A stretch of 64,000 nucleotides of DNA from Alteromonas antoniana (GCF_019249295.1 NZ_JAESDH010000023.1:1-64000), one strand, 5' to 3'; numbered from the stretch's first letter, positions 37,022 through 45,681 are shown. Notes: generated by a model not told the origin, from the letters alone. Made by a program: numbers and translations.

Positions 37022-37389
37022 TTTAGGGCCTGTTGCGAATGGGGGCGTTGTAATCTGAGAAAACGATGACCAGAACCATTTACCGCGCCCAGTAAAAGCG
37101 CAACAGCGAAGTCATGTTGTCATTATCAGAACACTACTCTACCAACGGTGATGATGTTGTCAAAACACATCGTGGTCAGAGAGCTTCTGATACTGAATTT
37201 GCATAACGATTCCGTACAATTCCGATAACAAAGAAACGACAAACGGCAATGCCTGAGTTACGACAGCGACAAGTCATTCGCTAAGCCTTGCTGAAGAGAT
37301 ATACCGCAGAGATACAGGAACAAGTCGTCGCGCCCAGAGTAGGACGCGACGGGGGAGTGGTGTTGGCATCCGGCACACCGTGGCCGGAC
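37022..37389. other. Intergenic region without a gene
   Basis: These 368 bases lie between the end of the five-gene operon above and arfB. I see no gene and no clear terminator. Confidence 0.4.
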
Positions 37390-38031
37390 TTAGTGCAACT
37401 TATTATCGACTTTCGCAATCAGCGCCTGTATTTCACCGCGGCGTCCTTCATCGGCCAGCGGGCGGTCAGGTCGCGGCGATGCTGCCAGCGCTTTGTTCAG
37501 GTGTGCCATCGCGTCCTGATAATCACCCTCATCGAAAAGAAACTCGGCATAAAAATAGTTTGGATCGATACCATCAGGATTAATCTTTAGCGCCTGCGTC
37601 AGCAGCTTTTTCGCCTTTTTGTCACTGCCAAAGGCAATCGGCCAACCCGGAACTTTATGGTACAGCACGCCCAGGCTGGTGAGTGCAGATCCCTGAAGCG
37701 CATTTTCGTCTATCGACAGCGCTTTCTCCAGGCTCTTGCGGGCCGCCTTAGCATAGCTCAGCGCACCCAGACCGCCTTTCGCACCGGCAGTAGTAGACTG
37801 CACGATACCAAGCCAGATGTAGTTGTCAGCCGTTGGCTCACGGGAAACCAACGCTTCGGCATCTTTTATCAGCGCCTCGAAGGCCTCGGTTCTGGCATCG
37901 CCTTCTTCCTGCTGATAGTTAATTTGCGCCCAGCGCGACTGAATATCCTGCAGCCCTGAAGCAGACGGCATTTCTGCACTCGCTGACAGACTGATAACAA
38001 CAAGTAAAACGAACGACAGTACTTTTTTCAT
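37390..38031 (-). CDS. Periplasmic TPR-repeat protein, last gene of the hemolysin-family operon
   Basis: The 213-residue product has a signal peptide (MKKVLSFVLLVVISLSASA) and about three to four TPR-like repeats. Examples are SYAKAARKSLEKALSIDENA and KKAKKLLTQALKINPD, then DYQDAMAHLNKALAASP. TPR proteins are scaffolds; this one should sit in the periplasm. AAAGGAG precedes ATG 38031. It overlaps the SDR gene by 4 bases (ATGA), so it belongs to the same operon and may anchor or chaperone its product. Confidence 0.8.
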   Translation of the reverse strand: MKKVLSFVLLVVISLSASAEMPSASGLQDIQSRWAQINYQQEEGDARTEAFEALIKDAEALVSREPTADNYIWLGIVQSTTAGAKGGLGALSYAKAARKSLEKALSIDENALQGSALTSLGVLYHKVPGWPIAFGSDKKAKKLLTQALKINPDGIDPNYFYAEFLFDEGDYQDAMAHLNKALAASPRPDRPLADEGRRGEIQALIAKVDNKLH

Positions 38032-38840
38032 AGCATGGTCTCCTTTTTCGTCGACGACATGAAGTGTTGAATTGTAGGGAGTTTCTTAATCAGGGCACGG
38101 TCGACCAGGCCGGGGAACACACCGTTAATTCTGGCAAATAACTTTTCCGGAAAACCAAGAAAACGACGGGGCTGCCCGTGCTCAATCTGAGTGACCAGTG
38201 CCTGTGCGACTTCGGCAGGCTCATCCATCTGATTCCCCAGCGCCTTGTTCATCTCAACCACTGCACTGGAGTTAATATTGGTGCGCGTAGCGCGAGGTGC
38301 CAGGTAAAGAAACTTCACGCCACTGTTGGCGTACTCACGCATCAGCGACTCAGTCCAGCCACGAAGTCCGAACTTGCTGGCGCAATACAGCGAATGGCAA
38401 GGGAAACCGATACTACCAAACGTTGACCCAACGTTGATAACATAGGCCTCTTTTGCATGGCGCAGTAACGGCAGAAGACGCTGCGTCAGCATCATTGGTG
38501 CCACCAGGTTGGTAGTGATCACCTTACTGATATCGCTCGCAGATGACTGGGTAAATCCCCCGGTTTCAGACACGCCGGCATTGTTTATCAGCATGGTCGG
38601 TGCTTTGGCGCGACACACGCTTATTACCTTTTCGATGCCTTCCTGCTGCGCAATATCTGCACAAACCAGGGTATGATTTCCCGGTAGTCGTGAAAGCAGT
38701 GAGGACAGCTTTTCGTGATTGCGTCCGGTCAGGATTAGTGAGACCCCTTTCTCCGCAAGCGCTACGGCGAACGCTTCACCAATGCCGCCGGTTGCGCCTG
38801 TCAACAGGCACACCTGACGCTTCCAGACAAATGTATTCAT
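38028..38840 (-). CDS. Short-chain dehydrogenase/reductase
   Basis: The 270-residue enzyme has the SDR cofactor motif TGATGGIG (14-21), NNAG, and the catalytic YxxxK in SLYCASKFG preceded by the serine of NVGST. It reduces or oxidises a carbonyl/alcohol with NADP(H) in the cytoplasm. The C-terminal part (FLGFPEKLFARINGVFPGLV) resembles SDRs that act on acyl or lipid substrates. It overlaps both neighbours by ATGA. Its place after an acyl ligase and a diiron enzyme suggests a late reduction in one pathway. Confidence 0.86.
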   Translation of the reverse strand: MNTFVWKRQVCLLTGATGGIGEAFAVALAEKGVSLILTGRNHEKLSSLLSRLPGNHTLVCADIAQQEGIEKVISVCRAKAPTMLINNAGVSETGGFTQSSASDISKVITTNLVAPMMLTQRLLPLLRHAKEAYVINVGSTFGSIGFPCHSLYCASKFGLRGWTESLMREYANSGVKFLYLAPRATRTNINSSAVVEMNKALGNQMDEPAEVAQALVTQIEHGQPRRFLGFPEKLFARINGVFPGLVDRALIKKLPTIQHFMSSTKKETML

Positions 38841-39508
38841 GCTGCTACTCCCACCTGTTCGCCGCTATGCAGGGTGCGAAAGATATTGGCGTATAGCTGG
38901 AAGAACATTTTCGCAGAATGGATAATGATGTCCTGTTCTTCTTTGTCTTCAATTCGGTTCATCAACCCTTCAAAGAACACGATGTGCTCCTGATCCAGCG
39001 AGCCATGAGAGCGCAGATAGCTGAACGCTTTGGGTGACAGGCTCAGGGCATCTTTTATTGATGCCGCAGCATTGTCCGCCAAAGCGATACTGGTGCCTTC
39101 CAGAACAAACACCATGCCGAAGAAGCAGAGCGGATTTTTGCGGTGAATGCAGTCGTAAGCATATGCCACCATCAGTTCTGTCGCGGCGGCTGGCTGGCTG
39201 CGACGAACCTGTTCTTTGTCTTCACCACAGGCAGCAAGATCATTCAGGATCCACTCCTGATGTCCCATTTCTTCTTCGATGTATTCACCAACCGCTTCAC
39301 GCAACCACTCCTTCGCCTCCGGAAGCGAGGCACCGGTCGCCATCAGCAACGGAACGGTATGTTTCACGTGATGATAAGCCTGAGTCAGAAACGCAGTATA
39401 GTCGCTAAGGGAGATATCGCCGGTAAAGCACTGCTTAATAATGGGAGACTCTGTTAAATAAGCGCGCTCGGCCTGGGTTTCTGCTTGTAAACGTTCATAA
39501 AGTTTCAT
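38837..39508 (-). CDS. Heme-oxygenase-like diiron enzyme (TenA/PqqC superfamily)
   Basis: The 223-residue helical protein belongs to the TenA/PqqC/heme-oxygenase-like fold, in the group annotated as iron-containing redox enzymes. Likely metal ligands are H47 and H50 in HHVKH, E79 and H83 in EEEMGHQEW, E137 in FVLEGTS, and D172 and H175 in LDQEHIVFF. This set fits a dinuclear iron site, as in UndA or CADD, rather than thiaminase TenA. Such enzymes carry out oxidative C-C cleavage or N-oxygenation. It lies 2 bases after the AMP ligase, so an activated acyl chain is a plausible substrate. The reaction is not predictable from sequence. Confidence 0.8.
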   Translation of the reverse strand: MKLYERLQAETQAERAYLTESPIIKQCFTGDISLSDYTAFLTQAYHHVKHTVPLLMATGASLPEAKEWLREAVGEYIEEEMGHQEWILNDLAACGEDKEQVRRSQPAAATELMVAYAYDCIHRKNPLCFFGMVFVLEGTSIALADNAAASIKDALSLSPKAFSYLRSHGSLDQEHIVFFEGLMNRIEDKEEQDIIIHSAKMFFQLYANIFRTLHSGEQVGVAA

Positions 39509-39510
39509 AA

Positions 39511-40971
39511 TTACACTCCTTCAAGCTGCGCTTCAGCAGTTTGATACATAGAATCGATTTGAGATGAAAAATAGCGCGTCATGTTGTCGCGGCGAATCTT
39601 GCCATTCGCGGTCAGCAGCTCGTTGTTATCCGGTAAAGCGGATAACCGATGCCAGACAAGTACCTTGGCATAATCAGGCAACGTTGCGTTTACGTAGTCC
39701 AGTGCCTGCTGAATTTCTGACGCTGACAACGCATCGTCAGCGGGGAACAACAGCGCGCCACAATGGGGCTTACCTTCTCCTACTACCATTACCCGGACAA
39801 ACTGTCCGGTAGCCAGCAGGGCGCTTTCTATCCACTCCGGAGAAATATTGCGGCCAAATGAATTAATAATGAGATTCTTACGGCGACCGTGAATAAACCA
39901 GTAACCGTTTTCTTCTCTGGCAAGATCCCCTGTGCGTACTTCAGATGGGTAAAAGCTGTCAGGGCAATTCAGATAACCCAGAAAATGCGTACCCCGGGCC
40001 ACTATCTCGCCATTCTCTGTACTCAGACGGTTGTGTCCCAGTGACTGTCCCGCGCTTCCGGCACCATCACTGCCAGGTAAGTTCAGCGTCGTCACTGACA
40101 CACATTCTGAGAGTCCGTAGCCCTGATACACCGGCAACCCCAGCTTTCTTGCTTCTTCGATGAGTGCAGCGGGAACCGCAGCGCCACCAACCGCAACAAA
40201 TTTAAACGACTCAGGCATATGCCAGCCTTGACGAGATACTGACACAAGCAATTGCAATAACTCAGGCACCAGGATCATCGACTGCGCACATGACGCGGTG
40301 AGACATGACAGGAAATGATTTGGATCTGTCAGGCGGCTTCCGTGAAAACCCCGCATCTTGTCGGTTGGCAAAACGACGGTACCGCCGGCCATCAACGGCG
40401 CATAAACACCGGCAATATTTTCCAGTAATGTCGCCAATGGCAACACGCAAACGTGCCTGACTTCAGGCATGTTCAGCGCCTCTACCAGCGACTGTGCTAC
40501 CACCGCCTGCGACAGATTACTGAGGCAAACACCTTTTGGTGTGCCGGTGGAGCCGGATGTAAACGTAATTTTTCCCGTACCGTCCGGAATGACGGGAAGT
40601 GTGGTAACGCGACGACGATACGCCTGGCAGCCTTCAAAGGGACAGTCGTCCGTTCTCTCAGCATCTGCGTCCAGCGGACGGTCGCTAATAACCAGTTCAA
40701 TCCCTGCTTCGTCAAGCAAATGCGCTTGTTGTGCGGGTGTGAAAAAAGAGGGCACAGGCACCAGCACTATATCGCTCTGCTGGCAGGCGAGATCGCACAT
40801 GACCCATTCAGGACTGTTATCCGCTAGCAGCGCAACGCGACTTACGCCTTGGTTTTCCAGCCACCGGGAGCGCATAGAGACGGCGAGTTTCAATTCGCGA
40901 TAGCTGATTTGCTGTGCACCGGATTCCAGCGCAATGCTATCAGGCCACAGGTCCGCATTGTTCAGGATCAT
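39511..40971 (-). CDS. AMP-binding acyl-CoA/acyl-acid synthetase
   Basis: The 486-residue protein is an ANL ligase. It shows the P-loop TFTSGSTGTPKG, YQGYGLSE, the TGD aspartate in VRTGDLAREENG and the hinge GRRKNLIINSFGRNISPEW, with the C-terminal catalytic lysine near TANGKIRRD. It activates a carboxylic acid as the adenylate and passes it to CoA or a carrier. It is short and aligns with long-chain acyl-CoA synthetases more than with peptide-synthetase modules. The true start is ATG 40971, which overlaps the upstream stop (ATGA); the frame is open to 41124 inside the previous gene. No acyl carrier gene is adjacent. Confidence 0.87.
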   Translation of the reverse strand: MILNNADLWPDSIALESGAQQISYRELKLAVSMRSRWLENQGVSRVALLADNSPEWVMCDLACQQSDIVLVPVPSFFTPAQQAHLLDEAGIELVISDRPLDADAERTDDCPFEGCQAYRRRVTTLPVIPDGTGKITFTSGSTGTPKGVCLSNLSQAVVAQSLVEALNMPEVRHVCVLPLATLLENIAGVYAPLMAGGTVVLPTDKMRGFHGSRLTDPNHFLSCLTASCAQSMILVPELLQLLVSVSRQGWHMPESFKFVAVGGAAVPAALIEEARKLGLPVYQGYGLSECVSVTTLNLPGSDGAGSAGQSLGHNRLSTENGEIVARGTHFLGYLNCPDSFYPSEVRTGDLAREENGYWFIHGRRKNLIINSFGRNISPEWIESALLATGQFVRVMVVGEGKPHCGALLFPADDALSASEIQQALDYVNATLPDYAKVLVWHRLSALPDNNELLTANGKIRRDNMTRYFSSQIDSMYQTAEAQLEGV

Positions 40972-41666
40972 AGCGAGGCCCCCAGCGAACGTGTAAACGC
41001 AGGAAATGCCAGAGAGATGGTGTCTGTAATAGCACTTAGCGTGTTGTTCTTTGCAAACAGCGCAAATGTTTCCTGCAGGGAAAATGCAACAACTTGCGGC
41101 TGGCTGTCGTAATAGCGCCCCCAATGCGTTTGAGAAGGGCCCAGACGTGTAGGATCAGCGTTCGCCAGCACCGACAATTTCACACCATTATTCATCAGCA
41201 ACTGACGCAATTTATCGGTTGCGGTGAACACCAACAATTCTACCCCTTGTTCACACATCGCCATGGCAGTTGCCAGTAACAAAGGGATAGTGAAGCGTGG
41301 GGAGGCGCTGTAGAGATTGCCAATTTCAGCGGTCTTTTCCCGGGGTACCGCCAGATAATGTCTTTCCAGCACCGTTTCCAACGGTGCCGACAGGTATTGC
41401 TCGACGAAAAGTGGCGCGCTGCCTTTTCGGATCCCAAGTGCAGCCTCCGGCTTGCCACGGCCTACGCCTACAAGTACCGGAAGAAAGTCTCGAATATGTG
41501 CGCCATGAGACTTTTTGAAACCATCCTGAATAAAGCCTTCAAGTGTCTGGCGGTAGCAGGTGCCTGCTTCGGCGACAATAAGATCCATACTTGCCCCGGC
41601 GGGTCGACGCTGCGATGTCAGCTTTACGCTGTTTTTAGGCTGTAATACTTCAGTTTGACACAACAT
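40968..41666 (-). CDS. Thermostable-hemolysin-family protein
   Basis: The 232-residue protein matches the thermostable hemolysin family (delta-VPH of Vibrio parahaemolyticus). Typical stretches are FIQDGFKKSHGAHIRDFLPV, LFVEQYLSAPLE, EIGNLYSASPRF and LVFTATDKLRQLLMNNG. There is no signal peptide or membrane helix, so a secreted toxin is unlikely. As I understand it, the fold is related to GNAT acyltransferases and acyl-homoserine-lactone synthases. I place the start at ATG 41666. The frame opens at TTG 41711, but that TTG is part of the promoter region between the regulator box and the -10, and AAGAG lies 8 bases before ATG 41666. It is the first gene of a five-gene overlapping operon. Confidence 0.83.
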   Translation of the reverse strand: MLCQTEVLQPKNSVKLTSQRRPAGASMDLIVAEAGTCYRQTLEGFIQDGFKKSHGAHIRDFLPVLVGVGRGKPEAALGIRKGSAPLFVEQYLSAPLETVLERHYLAVPREKTAEIGNLYSASPRFTIPLLLATAMAMCEQGVELLVFTATDKLRQLLMNNGVKLSVLANADPTRLGPSQTHWGRYYDSQPQVVAFSLQETFALFAKNNTLSAITDTISLAFPAFTRSLGASL

Positions 41667-41696
41667 ATCGCAAACTCTTGTTGACTGTTGCTGTAA

Positions 41697-41729
41697 AGTA
41701 TCTGCTGTCAACCTTAAGGAAAGCTTAAG
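41697..41729 (-). promoter_or_regulatory. PmrA-box promoter of the hemolysin-family operon
   Basis: On the minus strand CTTAAG (41729-41724), five bases and CTTAAG (41718-41713) are followed, after exactly 10 bases, by the -10-like GATACT (41702-41697). The same layout is found before the response regulator gene (45714-45682). CTTAAG-N5-CTTAAG is the known PmrA box pattern (YTTAAK-N5-YTTAAK), in which the box replaces a normal -35. Confidence 0.78.
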
Positions 41730-41878
41730 CCTGGATTATTTAGTGAAATTTCTTGTCCATTCACGCTGCAGGGGGTATCAGACGTGAACGCAGAAGCTGA
41801 ACGCCCGTTAACGACACACAATACCTGAAAGGACAAAGGGGTATCTTTGGCATGCAACCTGTGGCCAGGCTGTGTGGT

Positions 41879-42583
41879 TTAAAACTCGTACTCCAGCGAC
41901 ATTCTTAACGTGTGATCTTTACTATCCCCGTTAAGTCCGGCGATAAAACCCAACTCCCATTTAAGTTGTCGCTGGCCGTCGAACCGGCGGATCCCCATAA
42001 ATGCAGGCCCTACTCCCACATAACCCTCGGCAGCATAGAACTCAACAGCGGGTTGCACCTCAGGGATCCAGCGATAGCGATACTTCATTCTGAACTCGCC
42101 CTCAAATTCGTTCTCGACAGTTTCACCCCACTCATACACGAGCATAAAATTGGTGGTTAAACTGAATCGACCGAATTCTTTTTCCGTGAGGATCCCGGCA
42201 GTGGCCTCCCAGTCATCAGTAGTGTGTTGCTTCTCCAGTTCAAACAGTGCGCCCCAGTCGGCCCAGTATTTGCCCTGCTCAGTGAGCATCCAACGAATTT
42301 CAAGCTCGTAGCCTTCCATACCGAAGTCGTCATATTCGTCGCGGCTTCCCACGATATAGCCTTCCAGCACGACGCGCTCTGACAACGCATGACCATAAGA
42401 AAAGCGTTGCATCAGAACATTGCCATCGTCATTTTGCCGTGACGTCAGCCGCCACTCAAACTCCCGCTCAAAAGGAAGTACATAAGGGTGATATACCTTA
42501 TCGACATTAAAGTTGTCTGCCTTCACACTGGCCGATATCAGCACAGTGACCACCACAAGCAACGCGGGCAAAAATACTTTCAT
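41879..42583 (-). CDS. Putative outer-membrane beta-barrel protein
   Basis: The 234-residue product has a signal peptide (MKVFLPALLVVVTVLISASVKA). Amphipathic strands rich in Trp, Tyr and Glu follow, ending in LEYEF, as in small outer-membrane barrels. I do not recognise a specific family. It overlaps the FTR1-like gene by 4 bases and is the last gene of the two-component operon, so it may be the outer-membrane part of the same metal-related function. Confidence 0.7.
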   Translation of the reverse strand: MKVFLPALLVVVTVLISASVKADNFNVDKVYHPYVLPFEREFEWRLTSRQNDDGNVLMQRFSYGHALSERVVLEGYIVGSRDEYDDFGMEGYELEIRWMLTEQGKYWADWGALFELEKQHTTDDWEATAGILTEKEFGRFSLTTNFMLVYEWGETVENEFEGEFRMKYRYRWIPEVQPAVEFYAAEGYVGVGPAFMGIRRFDGQRQLKWELGFIAGLNGDSKDHTLRMSLEYEF

Positions 42584-43344
42584 AATGACCTCGCGACAGA
42601 GCTGGCAGCTCGAAACCGCCCTGCAATAAAACCATAAACCGTGGGGCTGAGCGCCACCATTAAATACATCAGAACGTACGCGGCACTAGGTGTCGCTTCG
42701 TAGCCAAATAGTACATTCAGCAAGTGTCCATACTCGCTGTCATCAGCAACCCAGTCACTGGTATTCCACAACCTTGATGACTCAGTCAGAACATTGATTT
42801 GCTCCAGCCATACGGCAATCGATGCTACCTGTCCGGCCACGAATACGCTCAGCATGGCGCGTTTCGCCCACGGACGTTCAAGCGCAGAAACCCCCACAAA
42901 AAGTAACACCGCAACACTGCAACTGATGCCAAGGCCAATTACCGTTCCTACCATTAACGCCATGTCCGCCTGCTGAGTAGACCAGTAAGCGAAGGAGTAG
43001 ATGAAAAAGGGCACGGCATTCACCAGCGTAATGGCAACAATCAGCACGAAAAGCGGCCAGCCAGAATCTGTCTTACTGGCCGTTGTCAGCCTGCGCATCC
43101 ATTCGCAAAACCCTGCCCAGGCAACGGCCAGTGCGAATACGTTTAGCAGCTCAAAGCCGCCTCCGTTGAAAAGCGCAGAGAGCGTACCGAGACTGCTGTA
43201 AGTCAGCATGGCCAGGATCAGCCCACAAACCAGAGCCACCGTTAACATGCGGATAAATTGCGAGCCTAACGCCAGCACCAGGCTTACCAACAGGAAAACC
43301 GGAAGCGTGTCGCGAATAAATAAGATGACGGTATTAATCAGCAT
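42580..43344 (-). CDS. FTR1-family membrane protein lacking REXXE motifs
   Basis: The 254-residue protein has about seven helices. Its C-terminus (LLNVLFGYEATPSAAYVLMYL) aligns well with the end of E. coli EfeU (GIFGYQEAPS). At its N-terminus VILFIRDTLPVFLL stands where EfeU has a LREGLEAALIV segment. Both REGLE-type iron-binding motifs of FTR1 permeases are thus changed: the first reads RDTLP and the second is replaced by a hydrophobic stretch near NAVPFF. Ferric transport by the usual mechanism is unlikely. ATG 43344, with GGAGG upstream, overlaps the cupredoxin gene by 11 bases. It may be a divergent transporter or a membrane partner of the adjacent sensor kinase. Confidence 0.68.
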   Translation of the reverse strand: MLINTVILFIRDTLPVFLLVSLVLALGSQFIRMLTVALVCGLILAMLTYSSLGTLSALFNGGGFELLNVFALAVAWAGFCEWMRRLTTASKTDSGWPLFVLIVAITLVNAVPFFIYSFAYWSTQQADMALMVGTVIGLGISCSVAVLLFVGVSALERPWAKRAMLSVFVAGQVASIAVWLEQINVLTESSRLWNTSDWVADDSEYGHLLNVLFGYEATPSAAYVLMYLMVALSPTVYGFIAGRFRAASSVARSL

Positions 43345-43690
43345 CAGGCAACGCCTCCGGCCTGACAACCCGTACGACTCCAACGGCAGTATTCGGATGA
43401 TACTCGCCAAAAAAACGATACGTTCCCGGCGGCAGCGGACCAACATATATCGTGCCTTTACTGTTGCCGAATATCACCTTTTCCCGGTTCAGATCGAAGC
43501 TGTCAATTTCCTCAGGCGTGGCATCATGATTTATAAATACCAGCCTGACTTTTTTGTTTGCAGGAATAATCACTTCCTGAGGACTGAACAGATGGTTTTT
43601 GATTTCAACGATAGCTTCCGGCATCGCCGCTTTGGCCTGAAGAGAGATAAACGACAGTGCTATCAGAGTCCGGTAAGGCACGCTTAGCAT
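43334..43690 (-). CDS. Cupredoxin-like periplasmic protein (EfeO-N/FetP-associated type)
   Basis: The 118-residue protein has a signal peptide (about 1-22) and one cupredoxin domain. VIIPANKKVRLVFINHDATP and PPGTYRFFGEYHPNTA are characteristic of the cupredoxins encoded beside FTR1 iron permeases. The mature domain has no cysteine, so there is no type-1 copper site; metal contacts would have to come from Asp, Glu and His. The start overlaps the kinase stop by 7 bases and has AGGGGG upstream. Its neighbours point to iron or another transition metal in the periplasm. Confidence 0.78.
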   Translation of the reverse strand: MLSVPYRTLIALSFISLQAKAAMPEAIVEIKNHLFSPQEVIIPANKKVRLVFINHDATPEEIDSFDLNREKVIFGNSKGTIYVGPLPPGTYRFFGEYHPNTAVGVVRVVRPEALPDAD

Positions 43691-44985
43691 AATGCCCCCT
43701 GCTCTGAGGGTAACGCAACGGTGACACGTAATCCGCCAAGTGATGCGGTGTCCAGCTCGATACTACCATGGTGTAATGTGACAATCTGTCCGACAATCGC
43801 AAGCCCCAGTCCACTGCCATGTGATTTGTATTTTGCGTCCTGCTGATCACGGTAAAACCGCTTAAGCACATTCGCCCTTTCCTCAGGCGCAATGCCAGGG
43901 CCACTATCGTCAACGGTAATCACCACACCGCCAGCATCAGTGGCAACAGAAACCTGAATGATTGCGCGTTCGGGCGAATAGGTGCAGGCATTGGCAATCA
44001 GATTTTGCAGCAGCGTGTAGAGCGTAAACTCGGTGCTCATCAGAAAGGCTTCTTCACCATTGAGACTAATATCTTGCTGTTTTGCTTCAATTTTACTGTA
44101 CAAGTCGGTGATCACGCGCTGCGCAATGCTATACACATCCACGGACGACAGCTGTAGATAAAACAATTCCGGGCTGGTGCGACTCAGCAGCAGGATTTGG
44201 TTCACGACATGAATCATTCTGTCCGCATCCTGTTGGATCGCAGAAAGTTTACCTTTCTCAGAGGGCAGTTCCGATGCCAGATTATGCAGGTTGATTTTCA
44301 TGACACTTAACGGGGTGCGCAATTCATGCGCGGCATTAGAGGCAAACTGCTGTTCGCGCTCAAAGGCATCATGAAGCCGCGAAAACATCGCGTTAAGCGT
44401 ATCCACCACAGGTTGCATTTCTTCGGGCACGCGGGAAAGCCGGATGGCCGACAGGTCCTTACCCTTTCTCGCCGATAATTTTGCCGATAGCGTCTTCAGC
44501 GGGCGCAATCCCCGCGACACGAAAAAGAACACAATCACAGCCAGAATCGGTACGCTGTAGATAAACGGCATTATTGCAGAGACAGTCAGTGAATCGGTAA
44601 GCGTTATGCGGTTTTGAAGCGGCTGCGCGACCATGATCACCATACCGTTAGAAAGTGCCTGCTGATAAACCCGCCAGCGAGTCGCCTGAAAATTCTGATC
44701 GCTGAACGGGGCATCGCCAAATGCGATGGGTTCCGATGGGGCATTCGGAGACTTTGACACCAGCGTATCGTCACTCCAGACCTGATACACCAGTTCATTT
44801 TCAACGTGCGCATTTTCAGGCTGATATTGTAAAGTGACCGCCTGCACCATACTTTTCAGTTCACTGTCGAGCAACTGAGAGGACATAGACATCGCCGCAC
44901 GATAACCGTGAATAGCCGCACTGAAAATAATAAGCACCATCGCACTTACCAGGATCAGGGTCATGTACCGGCGTATAGATGACAA
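43684..44985 (-). CDS. Sensor histidine kinase, PmrB/QseC type
   Basis: The 433-residue kinase has a membrane helix (about 8-30), a periplasmic sensor of about 110 residues, a second helix (about 135-160), a HAMP-like linker (LRPLKTLSAKLSAR), the H-box AAHELRTPLSVMK, the N-box NLIANACTYSP and the G-boxes DDSGPGIAPEE and GSGLGLAIV. All catalytic boxes are intact. The start is uncertain. I prefer TTG 44985 (MSSIRRYM, a typical opening for this family), just after the regulator's stop codon; GTG 45021 and ATG 44964 are alternatives. It should phosphorylate the regulator encoded upstream. The stimulus is not known; iron or envelope signals are plausible. Confidence 0.87.
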   Translation of the reverse strand: MSSIRRYMTLILVSAMVLIIFSAAIHGYRAAMSMSSQLLDSELKSMVQAVTLQYQPENAHVENELVYQVWSDDTLVSKSPNAPSEPIAFGDAPFSDQNFQATRWRVYQQALSNGMVIMVAQPLQNRITLTDSLTVSAIMPFIYSVPILAVIVFFFVSRGLRPLKTLSAKLSARKGKDLSAIRLSRVPEEMQPVVDTLNAMFSRLHDAFEREQQFASNAAHELRTPLSVMKINLHNLASELPSEKGKLSAIQQDADRMIHVVNQILLLSRTSPELFYLQLSSVDVYSIAQRVITDLYSKIEAKQQDISLNGEEAFLMSTEFTLYTLLQNLIANACTYSPERAIIQVSVATDAGGVVITVDDSGPGIAPEERANVLKRFYRDQQDAKYKSHGSGLGLAIVGQIVTLHHGSIELDTASLGGLRVTVALPSEQGALC

Positions 44986-44986
44986 A

Positions 44987-45652
44987 TCAGGCCCCAGCGA
45001 CAGGTATGCAATAGCCCACACCGCGAACCGTTTTTATAAATCCTTTCGGCATCTTTTTTCTGACGTGATGGATGTGCACTTCAACCGCATTGCTGGCCAC
45101 TTCTTCTCCCCATTCATAAAGCCGCGATTCTAGTTGCTGTTTTGACTGAATACGCCCTGCGTTTTCAATCAACACTTTTAGCAGCATCAGTTCCCGACGC
45201 GGCAAAGAGGCTGGCGTACCGTCGACGGTTAACTCCAGCGTCTGCGTATTTAAGCTTACCTTTCCCACCTGAATCAGTGCGCTGTTGGCTGTACCTAACC
45301 GGCGTTCGAGCACGCGTAACCGGGCAAGTAATTCATCAATTTCAAACGGTTTGGGAAGATAGTCATCAGCGCCAGCATCAAGGCCGAGAATTTTATCGGT
45401 GGTTTTATCCCGTGCGGTAAGAATGATGACGGGCAGCGCAGGAGCATTACGCCGTACTTTACGCAATACCTCCAGACCGTCCATATCCGGAAGCCCGAGA
45501 TCTAAAATAAGAATATCAGTTTGGCTGGCAAGCAGCGTAGTCAGCGCCTCACGCCCACTGAATACGCAGTCGACTACATAGTTAACGCGCCGTAATGAGC
45601 TTGAAAGAGCGTCAGAAAGCGGCTTGTCATCTTCCACTAACAATATACGCAT
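44987..45652 (-). CDS. OmpR-family response regulator, PmrA/QseB type
   Basis: The 221-residue regulator has a receiver domain (about 1-115) with the acidic pair DD at 8-9, phospho-acceptor D51 in LDLGLPDMDG, T79 in ILTARD and K101 in LPKPF. A winged-helix DNA-binding domain follows (about 125-220, with NAVEVHIHHVRKKM and VRGVGYCI). It belongs to the PmrA/QseB/BasR group, which binds direct CTTAA-type repeats; such a repeat lies in its own promoter. The ribosome site is weak. It leads a five-gene operon: regulator, kinase, cupredoxin, FTR1-like protein and barrel protein. Confidence 0.9.
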   Translation of the reverse strand: MRILLVEDDKPLSDALSSSLRRVNYVVDCVFSGREALTTLLASQTDILILDLGLPDMDGLEVLRKVRRNAPALPVIILTARDKTTDKILGLDAGADDYLPKPFEIDELLARLRVLERRLGTANSALIQVGKVSLNTQTLELTVDGTPASLPRRELMLLKVLIENAGRIQSKQQLESRLYEWGEEVASNAVEVHIHHVRKKMPKGFIKTVRGVGYCIPVAGA

Positions 45653-45681
45653 AACACTGATTTACAAAAAGGTATTAGCTA

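Noticed and set aside
41667..41711. TTG 41711 as start of the hemolysin-family gene
   Set aside because: This segment lies directly after the regulator box and includes the -10-like GATACT, so it is more likely promoter than coding. ATG 41666 has a ribosome site.
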